A DNA stretch of 64,000 bases from Corythucha ciliata (Eukaryota; Arthropoda; Insecta; Hemiptera; Tingidae), in assembly GCA_038030265.1 (NCBI GenBank), contig CM075939.1:16411253-16475252 (forward strand). The letters are read 5' to 3'. Positions 33,682 through 45,914 of this stretch are shown here, piece by piece. Numbering within the stretch: the stretch's first letter is position 1; every line of letters starts with the position of its first letter. Position numbers and translations under genes: made by a program. Under the pieces are notes generated by a model that was not told the origin of the DNA, made no database searches, and was given only the letters and a program-made list of their open reading frames with translations.

Positions 33682-33754
33682 GCTCCCCGGCGGGATTTGA
33701 ACCCGCAACCTCTGGATTACCAGTCCAGCACGCTGCCAATTGCGCCACGGAGAC
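33682..33754 (-). tRNA. tRNA-like gene, anticodon GGT (Thr), possibly non-canonical
   Basis: The minus strand folds into a 73-nt cloverleaf. Anticodon stem CTGGA/TCCAG encloses loop CTGGTAA, giving anticodon GGT, which would read the Thr codon ACC. The T arm is GCGGG-TTCAAAT-CCCGC. TGGCGCAATTGG is a good A box and GGTTCAAATCC a good B box. Acceptor GTCTCCG pairs with CGGGGAG except for a G-G first pair and a T-G wobble. Eukaryotic nuclear genomes normally lack Thr-GGT and use AGT. The body resembles eukaryotic tRNA-Trp (GTGGCGCAA...GTAGCGC, AGGTTGCG). It may be a diverged tRNA, an anticodon-shifted Trp-type gene, or a tRNA-derived SINE head, although a T run follows at once. Confidence 0.7.
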
Positions 33755-34724
33755 GCCTTTGGGAGTCGTACTCCGAGGGATAATTTCCTTCCTATGGAAT
33801 AATTTTACTATTGAACGTGCGAAACGAGTAAACGGATTAGTCAGCTAATAAATAATTGCCATGGCCAAAAAGACGCTGAATCGCTGCGTTGGAGGCGATT
33901 CACCGTGAAATTGCTACACTCGGAGTTGATAATCTGAAAAATTGCAAGTTTAGCGTCCGAATACCGATAGAATTGCAAGTTTCTTGTTTTAACTTTCGCA
34001 AAAAGGGAAGTTCGTGGGTATTTTTGCTTAGTGCCGCGTGAAACCCAGTCTATCCGGCACCGAGATTAAATCCAATTACATATTTCAGATGCAGAAATCA
34101 GCGATTGCAAGTTTCAGGACTAAATATCCACAATTCCACAGTTTTCGGTATTTGTTTTACCGAAATTTCAAGTTTATGTTCTAATGTCGTGAATATAACT
34201 GAATTTCACATTGCGAAACCTGAAGAATAGCCGCAAAATTGCAACATTATCCGGCGAATTTCCACAAAATTGGAGGTTTACAGTCTGAAAATTTTAATAT
34301 TGCTCGCGGATAATTCGAGCAATCAAATTCAACAAAATTTCAAGTTTCGAATCTGAATAACCACGAAATTCCTTGATTCCAGTCCGTACATACAGGAATT
34401 CGGTAATTTCTGGTCTTTATTTTTGGGAAATCACAAGTTTTGGGGCTTCTTTTGTGGTGTTCGCGGAAACCGGGCTGTAGCCGGCCATGATAGTTGCAAC
34501 ATCAGTGCCTTTTTTTCAAATGGTGGGCGCAGACTCTTAATGGCCGCTGCGAATAGCCATGTTATAGCAACTTCATGGGCTAAACATTTTGTGAGTTAGT
34601 TCGAGTTCATCTTAATTGAGCGAAATTGTAAGTTTCTTGGCTGAATATCCGTGAAATTGAAATCTGGGGGTCTTTAAATTACAGTTTCGGGACAATTTTT
34701 GCAGGCTACAGCCGGGCGCAACCA

Positions 34725-35050
34725 TAGGTGGATCTAGGAGAATGGGTGGGGGGAGCAGATTTACCCCCCCCCCACTGGAGCTGGCAAAATGACGCTCTAG
34801 ACATAATGGAGGGGGTGGCGTGGGCAGGTGGTGGGGGTGTACTTGGGCATGGGGAAGGTTTCTATTATCCCCCCCCCCCTCTCTTCGTTTGGGGATTGGG
34901 CCATCTTCGAAACAAAGCTGTCCCTTGGAAGCACGTTGACGCAGGGCACCGCAGCTACACGTGCCGTGGTAGGGTTGAAGGGGGTGAACCTAACCTTGCC
35001 ACCAATCAGAAAGGGCCACCGAAATGCCTGCGGATGGGAAAAAAGTGTTT
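34725..35050. other. GC-rich stretch with poly-C tracts, transposon-like edge
   Basis: The start ggtggatctaggagaatggg followed by gggg and a ten-C run resembles the motif at 44907 (gtggcggatccaaggg, then cccccccccc). It is probably a decayed non-autonomous hAT-type element. Two C runs occur within 130 bp. Frames through it show no known domain. Confidence 0.4.
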
Positions 35051-35054
35051 TTTA

Positions 35055-35935
35055 GGTTTTAAGACGTTAATTCAAAGTTGAAAATCATGAAAAACGGTAA
35101 ATTCACGGCTAAATAAGATTTTTAAAAAACTGCAATGTGTTAATACTGGAGAAAATACGTACACGGGGAGCCGTTCTTGGGGCAAAGTCATTGGAAAAAA
35201 TTGAGAAAAAAACTCTGATTGGTGGCTGAAAGTTAGAGAAAGCGCTCATCTCGGCTACAGGCGATAAAAAGTGCTCATTTGCGGCTGAACTAGGGAGAAA
35301 CGCGGTTTCTGAGTGCAATTTATCATTTCAAGCTAAAATTGAGAAAAAAAATAGTCCTCAGATGGTCCTTTGACGGCTAAAATTGACAAATTGCTATTAT
35401 TTGCCTGCTCTTGGGGTAAGGCCGCGGCGAAGAAAAAAAAATTGCAACGGCAATTGAGTTCACTTTTCTGACCAGTCCGGATGAGCCAGGTCTTCGCTCA
35501 CACGGTTTTACCAGTACCAGGTTGAGCGCGGGGGCAGGGATCGTGGACCTCCACTTCCGGCGAGGGGTGGCTCATCGACTCCGTATTCGGCTGAGCGAGA
35601 AGCTCTAGGTAGCTGAAGGAAGGTCTGAGATCGAAACGAAGACTGGACCGCACCCTCCTCGGTGCAAGTTTCAAGATTGTGTGGTGGGTCCAACATCTTT
35701 CTTGTTCGTTACGCCAATTCGTTCTTTCAGGAGCCAACTTCGCAGTTAAAGTTGAGAAAAACTTCAGTTTCACAGTTGGTCCTTACTCCTTATGAGGCTA
35801 AAATCAAGAAATGTGTTACAAGTCCACAGCTAAAAGTTAGGAAAAAGCACTGATTTGGGTTTTACCGATGCAAAGTCAATGCAAACCTATCTACGGGAAA
35901 ATTGAAGTAAAATATGGTGGCTAAAATTGAGAATA
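35055..35935 (+). repeat. Family A array with GC-rich dispersed repeat inside
   Basis: Units such as gaaaaacggtaaattcacggctaaat occupy 35055-35400 and, more loosely, 35740-35935. Between them, about 35470-35710 is the second copy of the GC-rich repeat at 28414-28620 (actggaccgcacc, tccgtattcggct, gagatcgaaacg). Confidence 0.65.
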
Positions 35936-35939
35936 AGTC

Positions 35940-38150
35940 ATGGGCAATGGCCTTTTTGGAACGTGGTCAACGTTTACGAGTTATCATTTGTGGGGTTCTT
36001 TAAAACTTGCCCAAAACGGTCAAAAACCGATTGTTGGCCCTGCACAGCAGCAGCCGCAGCTCCCTGTGCACATCCGCATCCTGCTGCACTCTGGAGTCGC
36101 GCCGCAAGTTTTGGGATTCATCCAGGTTTCTCAAATTAAACTCCGTCCTCGCGTGGATTTCTTCGGGACTGTCGATTGAGCGGGTGCCAGTCCACGGGAA
36201 ATTTCGTGAGGCTCCTGATGGAACATGGAAATGACCCATGGCAAGCGCCCATAAACGGAGGCATCACGGGGGAAACACTTCTAATGACTCGTGTAATCGT
36301 TTTGGTTGACATCCCCGTCATTGTCCGACAATACGCCACAAAAGTTTGACGTAACGGTTACCAGTTTCGGCACACAACAAACAGTATCGCTTAGCAACAT
36401 TAAAAAATACATTTATTCTTACTACGTACGGGGGTAGAGGGGTTGGTTATGAGTCGGGATAACCTCACAATAAAGTGAACCTACCTTTCGTAACGTATAG
36501 ACAAACAGGCAGGACCCACCTGATTGTTTCGCTCGGACGTCTCGGTCCGTCGACAAGTTTTGTTGAAATGGAAAGATCCTTCGTTTCCTGAGGACGTGTA
36601 ATCGAATCTTGTGAGTGATAGGGAGGGGAGGAATTCCATTGGATCACGGGGAAATAGGCAGCCCACCTTAGAACTTGAAGCACATTAAAGCCTTTCTTGC
36701 AGGACGTGAGACCAAATTGTGTAAGGTGAGAAAGAAACCACACTATATGCGCATGAAGAATGAGAGGACTGATAAAATCGAATAATATCATCGAACTTTA
36801 ACCAATCTCGTTAACGTTCTCATAAATTAAATAACTAGTAATTCTTAACTCCCACGGCGCGACGGAAGGAGGGCGTTGTTTTTATAGTGTGTCACGAGGG
36901 AAACCACCATAACTCGACACTCTTTCAATATAACATTCACACGACCAAAGCTCTCTAATTCGCATAGTCCGTAGCAGGAGTATATTAATAAGAAAAAACC
37001 GAATACGCCAAAGTTGTTATTAATTCCGCGAGAACCCCGTTACATGTTGCAATAAAGCAAGGCGACCGTTTAATTAATGGTTTAGCTGGTAGTTATATTA
37101 TGAGAGGCAGGGTACGCAAAACGAATGAATATTCATCTGACCGTAACTTCACCGCCTGCTCGTTTTTTTTTTGGAAAGTCATTATTAAAATTTAACGAGT
37201 TTTTCTTTTTCGAAATGAAATAATTACCTTTTAGTCCACTTGTGGACCTTTCTCGGGGTCTATTCTCAGCATGTTTCGTGTCAAAACATTTCACAGCATG
37301 AAACGGGAAGTTGAAGGCTCGAAAAGAAGGGTGGTGTTTGATGTTAAGGGGGGGGGGAGTTAAAATGTGGATGAAGCCTTAATCATAAAAATGAGTTGGG
37401 AGAGATAGAGAGAGTGTGGGAGAGAGAGAGAGAAAAAAATAAAAAAACGAGTACACGTCTCTCATGGGGCGGATGGACAGGACTCGCGTGAAACGCCCCG
37501 CTGTGTAATTAAAAAAGTTCATGATTGAGCTCTTCATAATAAGACGTTACGTAAAACAAGTTAACTAAGGTGACAGGCCGAATTACCCTTCAAGACTGTA
37601 CAACGGTCGGTTTGGGCTGGGGGGGAATGTGAGCGTGATTGGGCGTTAAAAAGAAGAAGTTGAAAAAGCGAAGGAAGGCTTTTCGATGTTGGAAACTGAC
37701 AGGCCTCCATCAAGACAAGGCAAGGGTAGATGTGTGAGTGGGTTATATGAGATGGAAAAGGTTGGCCATCTGCATAAGTTTCAAAAACAATCTGGTTGTA
37801 GGTGAGATGAGGGGGGGGGGGCTAAAAATGGGAGAGTCTTCGAGCTAAAATCAGAAGCTAATTTCCTTTGTTACTTATCCATTTTTTAAAAATGAAAAAA
37901 ACGCTGGATGAGACTGATAGGTATAACGATATATTTGCCACTTTTATTGTTCCTTCCCACAATAAAGAGTACGCATATAACAAATTAACAATCAGACCGA
38001 ACATAAAAATCAGTGCCTGGAGCCAAAATGTCCTCACTTGGATTTCTCGATGTGATTCTTTTTACGCTGCTGCCGCGGAAACCAGGGGCAGCAAGAGCCT
38101 GAGCAAATTCAGTTTTTATACCCCCCTCCCACAGATATAAGTTAAGTATG
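35940..38150. other. Non-repetitive stretch, no gene recognised
   Basis: A GC-richer patch at about 36000-36340 stays open in several frames on both strands but shows no domain I recognise. The rest is AT-rich with a (GA)n tract near 37400-37432 and G runs near 37350 and 37811. Confidence 0.4.
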
Positions 38151-38159
38151 TGTAATGTC

Positions 38160-38695
38160 TAATGACAAAGATTCACGAAGTATGGAGGAAACCCGAAATA
38201 ATTCGCTCTTGTGAGGAGTGCGGACACAGCGAAAAAAACTATAATTTGGTGCTTCTTGATGCCATTTCAAGAACAAAATTAAAAAAAAAAAACGCTAATG
38301 AGTTGTTCTTGGAGCATTTCCACTGCTATAATTTGGACAAATTGGTAATTCGCAATTTCTCGCTTGGCAAAAACGGTAATTCACTGCAAAATCGAGTAAA
38401 TTCCAATTTGGGGTTTCTGCAGGCAACTTCATAGCAGCGGATGTAGAAAAGCCGCAAATCCATGGCTTAGAAGTGAGAAAATGCGCTAATTAAATTAAAA
38501 CGCTATTACGCCGTTAAAATTGAGATAAGCGCTACGCAGTTAACGACTAAAATTTGTAAAAACCCTTTTCAGCTAAAATTGAGATGAAGCGCTGATTTTC
38601 TGTATGGGTTAAAATGGAGAAAACGCGCTCATTTGCAGGTAACTAAAACTAAAGAAAAAACGCTAATTCGTTGAAAAAACCGCGCTGATCCGTTG
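38160..38695 (+). repeat. Degenerate tandem array, family A
   Basis: Units such as gaaaaaacgctaattcgtt and cggttaaaattgagataagcgct repeat with strong decay. Confidence 0.65.
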
Positions 38696-38709
38696 TTGTC
38701 CGTCATCAG

Positions 38710-38774
38710 TTTGACAGAATTTTTCCCGTCAGCGACGGTCTAAATCTGTAAGATCTGACGGGAAGTCCGTCAAA
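38710..38774. repeat. 65-bp hairpin
   Basis: tttgacagaatttttcccgtcag at 38710-38732 pairs with ctgacgggaagtccgtcaaa at 38755-38774 with a few mismatches. It may be a very small foldback element or a structural relic. Confidence 0.5.
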
Positions 38775-38779
38775 TTGGC

Positions 38780-39880
38780 AACGCTGAAAGTGATTCTACA
38801 TAATATAAAATCCATTTTCATGGGTTTTGCTTTTCAACAAGACAAAGAAAACGCAAAAACATCTAATTTACCAACATTCAATCACAGAAAAAACCAATTT
38901 AACGGTGTTTTTCACTGAAAAGCGACATCTTGCGCAGGCGCGGACTCGGCTTAAGGGGAAGGCCATGACTCCATCAGGCCTGCGCGCCTACCAATACCAC
39001 ACGTCAAACAGTTTCCGTGGCAAAGTAGCTCTCAATCTCCGATCATTAATTGAAATTTCGAAAAATTGAGGGAACCCAAAAGCCGGAAAAGTGAGGGAAA
39101 AAAAAACAACAAAAAAAAACCATTGAACAACTACGCCCCGAATGAAGTGAAATCAGCGGTGGGGTGGAGGGGGAAGGCATACGCTCTCATGTCCCATGGC
39201 TAGCACTGCCGAGTTTTGGGCACGACGAACCCTAAAATCTGTGCGTTCAACCTCAACCCACCTCATCTTTCTTTGGCACGTTTTCCAGGGGCAATTGAGC
39301 ATTGTCCGAGGGACTTATAAAGCACCTACGGCACAAATCTAAAATGAAACATAACACACCTAGAAAGCGAAGACCACAAAAGGAGAGAGGTTCCCATTAT
39401 GCTATCCTCCCCAAGGTTATAAGAGTGAAGAATCATAGCTGTTTAGCCTGACTTTTCAACTTTTCCTCTCTGCTGTGAGGGAAAATAATCTTCATCTCTT
39501 GAGAGGAAAAGTTCTACTTTCGCAGGGACAGGCGCGTTACAAGAATTTCTTGGGGGGGGGGGGTGTAGGTCCTGGTGCGGTGGTGGCGGGAGGGGGAGGT
39601 ATTTCCACTCTATGCCTACTCTTTTCAGTTTTTAACAACATACTATTATTATTATTTTATTATCATTACTATTATCATTGTTGTGCAATATTATTCCAAT
39701 GCGTGAGCGGAGATATTGAAAATAAAAATTCTCCTTCAGCTTCAGGACATGAGAAATAAATCTGAAATTTCGGGGGGGGGGGGGAAGGTCCGGACCCGGT
39801 GTACCCCCTCTGTCTACGCGCCTGCGCTGGGAGGTTACAGTGAGGGAAATACCACTTTTTTCACTGGTAACGCGAAAAAA
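38780..39880. other. Stretch with G runs, no gene recognised
   Basis: Includes gcgcaggc...gcctgcgc near 38934-38984, a 12-G run at 39552-39563 and a 13-G run at 39772-39784. No recognisable coding sequence. Confidence 0.4.
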
Positions 39881-39884
39881 AAAT

Positions 39885-40760
39885 TCTGCTTCAAATTGAC
39901 AATTTTTTCAATAATTTGACAACTTGGTAATAAAAATGACAATTTCCTCTTGAAACTTACAATTTCGTTATAAAATTATCAATTTCTAGAAAATGTACGA
40001 TTTCCTCTCGAAATTCACAATTTCCTACTAAAACCAACAATTTACTTATAAAATCAAAAATTCACTCAAAAATGACAATTTCCTCATTAAATTGACAATT
40101 ACTTCATAAAATAGATTATTTCCTAATGAAACTGGCGATTGGCTTATTAAATTGACTCTTTTTCAAGTGAAATGTCCTCATAAAATCAATCATTTGCTCA
40201 TAAGCTTAAGAACTCCCATGAAATTGCAAGTTTTCTCATAAAATCGGCAATTTCTTCGTAGAACTTGGCAAGTTTTTTGCATGAAATGGACAGTTTCACT
40301 ATAAAAGTGCCTTTGTTGAGGTGTTTCTCATGAATTTCGTCCTTGACGTGGCATTTCACGTACATTTTGCCTTGAAACTGGCGATTCACGTGAGGGTTGC
40401 GCTTCCGAATGTTGCGTTTTGCCCACAGTGTGGCATTGTGCAGTAAATTCCGCCTTGAATGCGACAATTCGCGTAAATACTGCCTAGAATGTGCAATTTT
40501 GCGTTGATTTTGGCCTGAATGAGGCCTTACGCTTAAATATTGGCCTGGATGGGAGGCTTTACTCTAAAATTGGGAATTTGCCATCTATGTCGCCTCCAAT
40601 GTAGCATTTAACGTGAGTTATTTCTGATTTTCGGCTTCAAATGGACATTTTCCTCATAATAACAGCACAATTTACTATGGCAATTTATTATAAAATAGAC
40701 AATTTATTAAGAAATTGACAATAGCTCATACGATTTGCGAGTTTCACCAATGCTGTTATG
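39885..40760 (+). repeat. Degenerate ~20-bp tandem array, family E
   Basis: Short units (aatttcctcataaaattgac) repeat from 39885 to about 40270 and again from about 40630. Between them are longer units of the aatgtggcatttcacgtaaa type. This is a different family from A to D. Confidence 0.75.
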
Positions 40761-40899
40761 CCCACAAAATGGGGCATTTCACGTAAGCCCCTGGAATCCC
40801 GCGGCGGTTTCAAAACAGTTTTTCTCTCCTATGTGACCCGTTTACCGTAAAGATCTTGGCGTGGCATTTCTTTGCTTGAATTTTGCCAGATGAGGCATT

Positions 40900-41640
40900 T
40901 TGAGCATACATTTCTTGACTCCCTCCCCTGAAAAATCAATTTCTGGACTTTGGATGCCGGTAATTTGCCGGCCCGAATTGAGAGACCAATCTGAATATTG
41001 GGCCACCCAGCGGAATTGGATTACTGGCGACAAAAATCTCTGAAATTGGTTGTTCAGTGAGCAAAATTATTCCGGGAAATGTTTTTCTTTTGCGAGAAAA
41101 AAAAAACTGCGAAATTTGGTATTTTAGAGAGTGTAATTCGTGAAACTGATTTTCTGGTGAGTCAAACCTGCGAAAATGGGTTTATAGCGCGAAAAATCAG
41201 CGAAATCGTTCTCTGAATTGAGCTGCTCCGCTAAACTGGTACGTCAGCGACAACTAGATCTGCGAAATTAATTTTTTTAGTGAATTTTAGTGTTTTTTTA
41301 GTGAGAAATATCTAGAAAATCGGTTTTAAGAGAGCCAGATCCAGGCAAATGGCTAATTTTTCGGAAAGAAAAACAAAATGGAGGAGCTTACGGTGAATTT
41401 CACCACTTCGGCTTAAAATAAAGTTGGACTTCAGTAGAGAAAAAATGCATTCGGTTAAATAAGCCGAGGTGGTGAAATCCACCATTAGTGAATAAATTTG
41501 ATATTTTAGTGAGGCAGAGTTTCAATAATGGTTTTTTAGAATGCGAAAACTACGAAAGTGGCTTTTGAATTAGGCCACCCCGCGAAATTTGGTTTTCACC
41601 GCAAAATAAATACGAAATTAGTATTTCAGTTGCAAAGATT
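40900..41640 (+). repeat. Degenerate tandem array, family B
   Basis: Units such as gcgaaattggttttttagtgagtc repeat at about 30 bp. A hairpin at 41387-41488 interrupts the array. Confidence 0.7.
41387..41488. mobile_element. 102-bp hairpin element
   Basis: The arm 41387-41415 (cttacggtgaatttcaccac start) pairs with 41460-41488 at all but a few positions, with a loop of about 44 bp. The ggtgaatttcacc core also occurs near 29310. It is probably a miniature inverted-repeat element. Confidence 0.6.
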
Positions 41641-41649
41641 TTCCCTATG

Positions 41650-44030
41650 CCAAATGTAGCGATCCTGATGGATTTTGACTTATTGATGGTATCCGGGAGT
41701 GGCCAGCTGTCCCCACTAACTGAGATTGCAGAGCCTAGCTATTAGCGTGTTTGTTATCTGAGAGAGCCGCAACCCCCTCGAAATCAGGGTTTTTAAAGAG
41801 TCAAACACTGTCTCTGTTCCTAACCACCAAAAAGCTCCAAGCGCAGGATAAGCTCGATTCGCAGGAGGAGAGCTCAAACCCCAAAAAAGTTACATCCACT
41901 AAAACTATTGGTTCCATGGTAACCCTTTCAACCGTTTAAACAGGATATTATTTCGTTCAAAAATGACTTATCCAAATACGTCCTGACACCATCCTCCTGA
42001 TACGGGCGAGGATTTCAAGATTAAAATAAATAAATTATCTCGTTGCGCAAATAGGAACTTTAAAAGAGCGATTAGGCCGGGGGAAAGGGAAGCATTTTGT
42101 GAATGATGAATTTCATCGATAATGAGTTACTATTTTTATGTGCGTGTACTTCACTTTTATTTATACAACGCGCTGTTTAAATATGGAAAAGTCATCATAG
42201 GGCTAAGAGGGTTGATGAGGCCGGTGCTTAATCATGTTTATCAAAGCCCCCGACAGGCTGGTATTTTACAATGATATACAGCTTATGACGTGAAAGGATG
42301 GGCATTATTTATCACCAATAAAAATAATGGTTATAAAGTTACAATATTTATTGTTGACAAAGATGGGAGATATTAGAGTAAAATGCTCTTCTTTCCATAA
42401 AGCCGCAAAAAAAGCTTTATTTAATTCCATCTGCACATCCGTAGATTAATACATCCTTCGAAAAATGCGACTATACGTTGTTCTATCTGGTCTGAGCAGT
42501 CAACAACTAACATAAATTCACTCATTCTTGGCTCCCATCCTTCCTCGGACACTTTAATTCCCAGACAATAAACGGGCTAATTACCGAAGAACAAGCTGAC
42601 GTTGATGGATCTTGGCTGCTGGGGAGTCCCTTGGAGCTTCTCTCTAGAAGTAGTTGCACCCTTTCAACCGGGTTACATTAATATCTCGTTAGCATTCTCA
42701 AGGTACTAAACATCCCCTCTGCCACGCATATTCACCATTTTTTTTTTTTTTTTTTTTTTTTTTAACTCTCTCTTAGGAGCTCTTTTATGAGTCACAATCA
42801 CAGGGAGATAACGAGTTCAAGCAGTCCGTGTTTACAGGTGACAGAAGGCTTACATTGAATGTTCATGATTGAAGGTACATTGAAGGCTTACGACTGGATC
42901 GCCTGGATTTAAATGGGTGAAACATTAGTCCTCTATGACGTTTTTTCACGAGTTATAAAAATACACTTTGCGACCTTTGGGCTTTGATCTCTTAGCTCCT
43001 CATCTTTAAAATCCGCCTTCCTAAGTAAAATTAAAATTTACTGATCCCAACAGCGGTTTACGATGACTTTTATTTAGCAGGGTGGAATGCAATCCGCAAA
43101 AATGACCTCTTGCCACTGAACAGAAAAGAGACAAGCCCCTAAGGGGCTCTGACTCGCTTTTCTGGCTTATGAGCCGTTTGTTTTACAGCTGTCCACCGCC
43201 TGGTTGTTAAATAATTTATAAGTTTAACCTTTCATGCGCTGACCGTTTTTCTCTTCTTTTGTATACGTTATACACGTTGTGTGTGTGTTAGTGCGTACTC
43301 CTAAAAGGAGGAGCACATCTATCTCATTTATTCCCCATACCCTATTCTTTCATTTCAAAATGAAAATTATGAACAACTACGATTCTTTTGCAGTCGGTAT
43401 AATTTTTCAAAAACTCGTCCCTCTTACACCACAAACCCCTACCATCGTCTTTCAAGTCCTCTTTGATTAGGCTTGCTGCAATTACTGAGCAAAGAAAGAA
43501 GAAAAAAAAGACTCCACGGGGCCCCGAGGATTATTAATGATAGGTTTGCCTGCTTGTATGCTTCGTGCAATTCATTAAAAAACACCGCCATGAATTATAC
43601 CAACGTCCCACGCCATGAAAGTAATTGTTTTTGAGAGGAAAAACATGAAATGTATTATAAAGAAAAGAAATCGTCCCTCAAGAAATATCGAGCTCCATTG
43701 CCAAAACCCAATTTTTAAATGTGCATCAAATGAATTTTTGTCTCACAAGCCCAGTCAGCGAATGGTTCGGGGTGAAAAGTCAATACGCACAAAAACCTAG
43801 TGGTATTACATACATCAAGTCCTTGAACCTAATCGATGATGCATGGGTGGCAGGAGGAGGATCCAATATCCTTATTTTTTATTTCTACACCGATGTTCCC
43901 ATAGGCAAAGAAAGTACTATGGTGTTCATGAAAAAAAATCAGAGTCCGAGCTGACTTCATATTCGGGGAATTCGGGATACACAACCTCAGAAAGGTTGAA
44001 AAAAGTGGTTTTCGGTATGCAGACTTTTTG
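41650..44030. other. Non-repetitive stretch, no gene recognised
   Basis: AT-rich sequence with a T run of nearly 25 bases or more near 42738-42764 and a short GT run near 43277. No domain is recognisable in any frame. Confidence 0.45.
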
Positions 44031-44740
44031 AATGGGTCAAAATCGTCAAATCTGGGTTTTGATGCCGCGAAACCTCGAATTTGTTTGTTTTTTTTCGTTG
44101 GACATAGCCCGGCAAGTTGGCTTTAAAATTAGCCAACATCGTGAAATTCGGGTTTTCCCCGCAGGGACCGAGCCTTGCAAAATTAGTCCTGTACAAACAA
44201 ATCCCCAAAATTTGATTTTTTAAGAAATCGAACTTTTTTTGTTTTTCGGAATGTATTTGGTTGCCGGTTAGCTTGATCATTGAAAGCACTGAAACATTGA
44301 AATTGATTATTGTGTGAGCCATATCCCGTCTAAGCACGCGAAATTTGTGTCATTTGTTAGCCAACTCCACGAAATTAGTTTTTGAATGGGCCAACCCTGC
44401 GAGATTTCGTGTTTGGATGGAACGAGCAAGCAGGAAATTTAAAATTTCTAAAAAAAGTGTGAAATTTGGAATTTTCAGAGAGTGAGCGTCACGAAGTTGC
44501 TTTTTGAGTGGGTCGGGTTTTAATGTTGCAAACCCAGAAAATTGGCTTCTTAGGGGAAAGAGCGTGGCTGAATTAAGTTTTTGAAAAGAGCCAGCCATCT
44601 GAATTTGCTCTCCTGAATTAGCCAACCCCGTGAAAATACTTTAAATGGGTCAAATCGAGCCACAGCTCGGCAAAATTTGTTTTTTGAGCCAACCCCACGA
44701 AATTTGGTTTGCACAGGGAGCCAACCCCGCGGAAGTCTAA
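44030..44740 (+). repeat. Degenerate tandem array, family B
   Basis: Clear units such as gagccaaccccacgaaatt followed by tggttt recur every 30 bp or so, best preserved near 44600-44735. Confidence 0.8.
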
Positions 44741-44906
44741 ACCAAATCCCCTATGAAATCCCTCGTTACAGCCCTGCTCATCAATTCACGTATTTTAGTC
44801 AACCATCAGAAACACAGAACTCGACGTGGCCCATCAGTTGAATCCCACCACTGGGAAAACCACACCATAAAATCAGTTTTTCCAGTAAGCCACATCCGAA
44901 AAATCA

Positions 44907-44952
44907 GTGGCGGATCCAAGGGAGAACCACTGGGCCCATGCCCCCCCCCCTT
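44907..44952 (+). mobile_element. hAT-like terminus followed by poly-C
   Basis: CAGTGGCGGATCCAAGGG is followed after about 20 bp by a C run at about 44941-44950. The CAGTGGCG start matches the hAT end at 55901. No second end was located. Confidence 0.4.
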
Positions 44953-45185
44953 TGGAGTCAAGGTCACCTCCGCAAAAAAGCCATCAAAACCGCCTTCCAA
45001 AATTCCATCGAGTGGTGGTTACCACAAATTGTGGGGCTATTTTCTCAGAGGTACTAGTCTGTGAGACGGACGTGATTTTTGAGTCCCCTGAACAATGATC
45101 AACCAAGAAATACAGGCAGTTCCAAATGCAGTGGGCCTTAAACGGTACATATTCCAAAGTTTCGCGTCATGGTCTCTCGTGAAAA

Positions 45186-45560
45186 AGGTGTAAAGTTTTA
45201 TTTAATGTTTGTCGTAAGGGAAAAATTTTATTTCCTTGAGTCGTAAACTGCACTGTTTAAAATTTGCAAAGCGCTCCCAACATCCTCGCCTTATTGTATT
45301 GAAACGCTTATTCATTTTCTGAACTGAAACAGCCGCTTTGCGTGAAAAATGTCGAGCAATAAAAAGTCTCAACCCAATATTTTCAGTTGACACGGATTAT
45401 ATCGTTTCCCTTGCCACCTTTTACATTAATGCAAATTTATTTATTTAAATCCCTCGACCTATTGGTGGTAGTCGCAGTTCTAAACAACAAACCGTGTTCA
45501 TGATTTGTTGATAACGGCGAGTAGCATCCACCGCCGGGAACTTCAAGCCGCTTTTAACAC
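45186..45560 (+). repeat. ~370-bp dispersed repeat, copy 1
   Basis: This matches 51800-52166 in inverted orientation: aaagttttatttaatgtttg, aaacgcttattcattttctg, gtcaactgaaaatattggg and aacaaaccgtgttcat are shared (given here in one or the other strand). It forms the left arm of an inverted pair enclosing about 6.2 kb. Confidence 0.85.
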
Positions 45561-45674
45561 ATCCACTAGAAGGCAAAAATTTAAACAATGCTGTAGTAAT
45601 AGCAACCAGTAACTACCATCATTGTTTGTCTATCAAAGTTAAGGAACCTTTAAAGACGAGTAGACGCATACGGC

Positions 45675-45791
45675 GCCATGTTCGTTTTTATCAGTTTAAT
45701 AAGAACGGTTGGGGGTGGTTTGTTGACATCCACAAAACATCAACAAAAGGTGGATTTTACAAGACTGTTAATTGATAAAAGCGAACATGGC
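45675..45791. mobile_element. 117-bp hairpin element
   Basis: gccatgttcgtttttatca at 45675 and tgataaaagcgaacatggc ending 45791 are 19-bp inverted repeats with one mismatch. It is likely a miniature inverted-repeat element. Confidence 0.6.
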
Positions 45792-45914
45792 ATCTATGAT
45801 TTTACCTGATTACAGGTTCATATCGAAATATGACTTTGGTGTCTACTCTAGGAATGTTCTTTCAGACGCCACCAGGGGCGGTCGCGTAATCTTTGCGGGG
45901 CCAATATTCACCAC

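Larger units (their letters stand above)
33300..34700 (+). repeat. Degenerate tandem array, family C
   Basis: Units like tgaatatccgtgaaattgcaagtttcagg repeat with strong divergence, as at 13.6-14.6 kb. The tRNA-like unit at 33682-33754 lies inside. Confidence 0.8.

Noticed and set aside
33305..33848. Two overlapping open frames (147 and 103 codons) on opposite strands near 33.5 kb.
   Set aside because: Both read through the tRNA-like unit. Peptides of the PAGFEPATSGL kind are a well-known artefact of translating tRNA sequence.
34728..35081. 117-codon plus-strand frame rich in Gly and Pro.
   Set aside because: It is produced by poly-C and poly-G tracts of a transposon-like segment.
36000..36340. 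GC-rich patch open in several frames, considered as an exon on the minus strand.
   Set aside because: Weak resemblance to a methionine aminopeptidase N-terminal region (VSPVMPPF, SPEEI) did not extend over the conserved motifs, and both strands are open equally, as GC-rich non-coding DNA allows.
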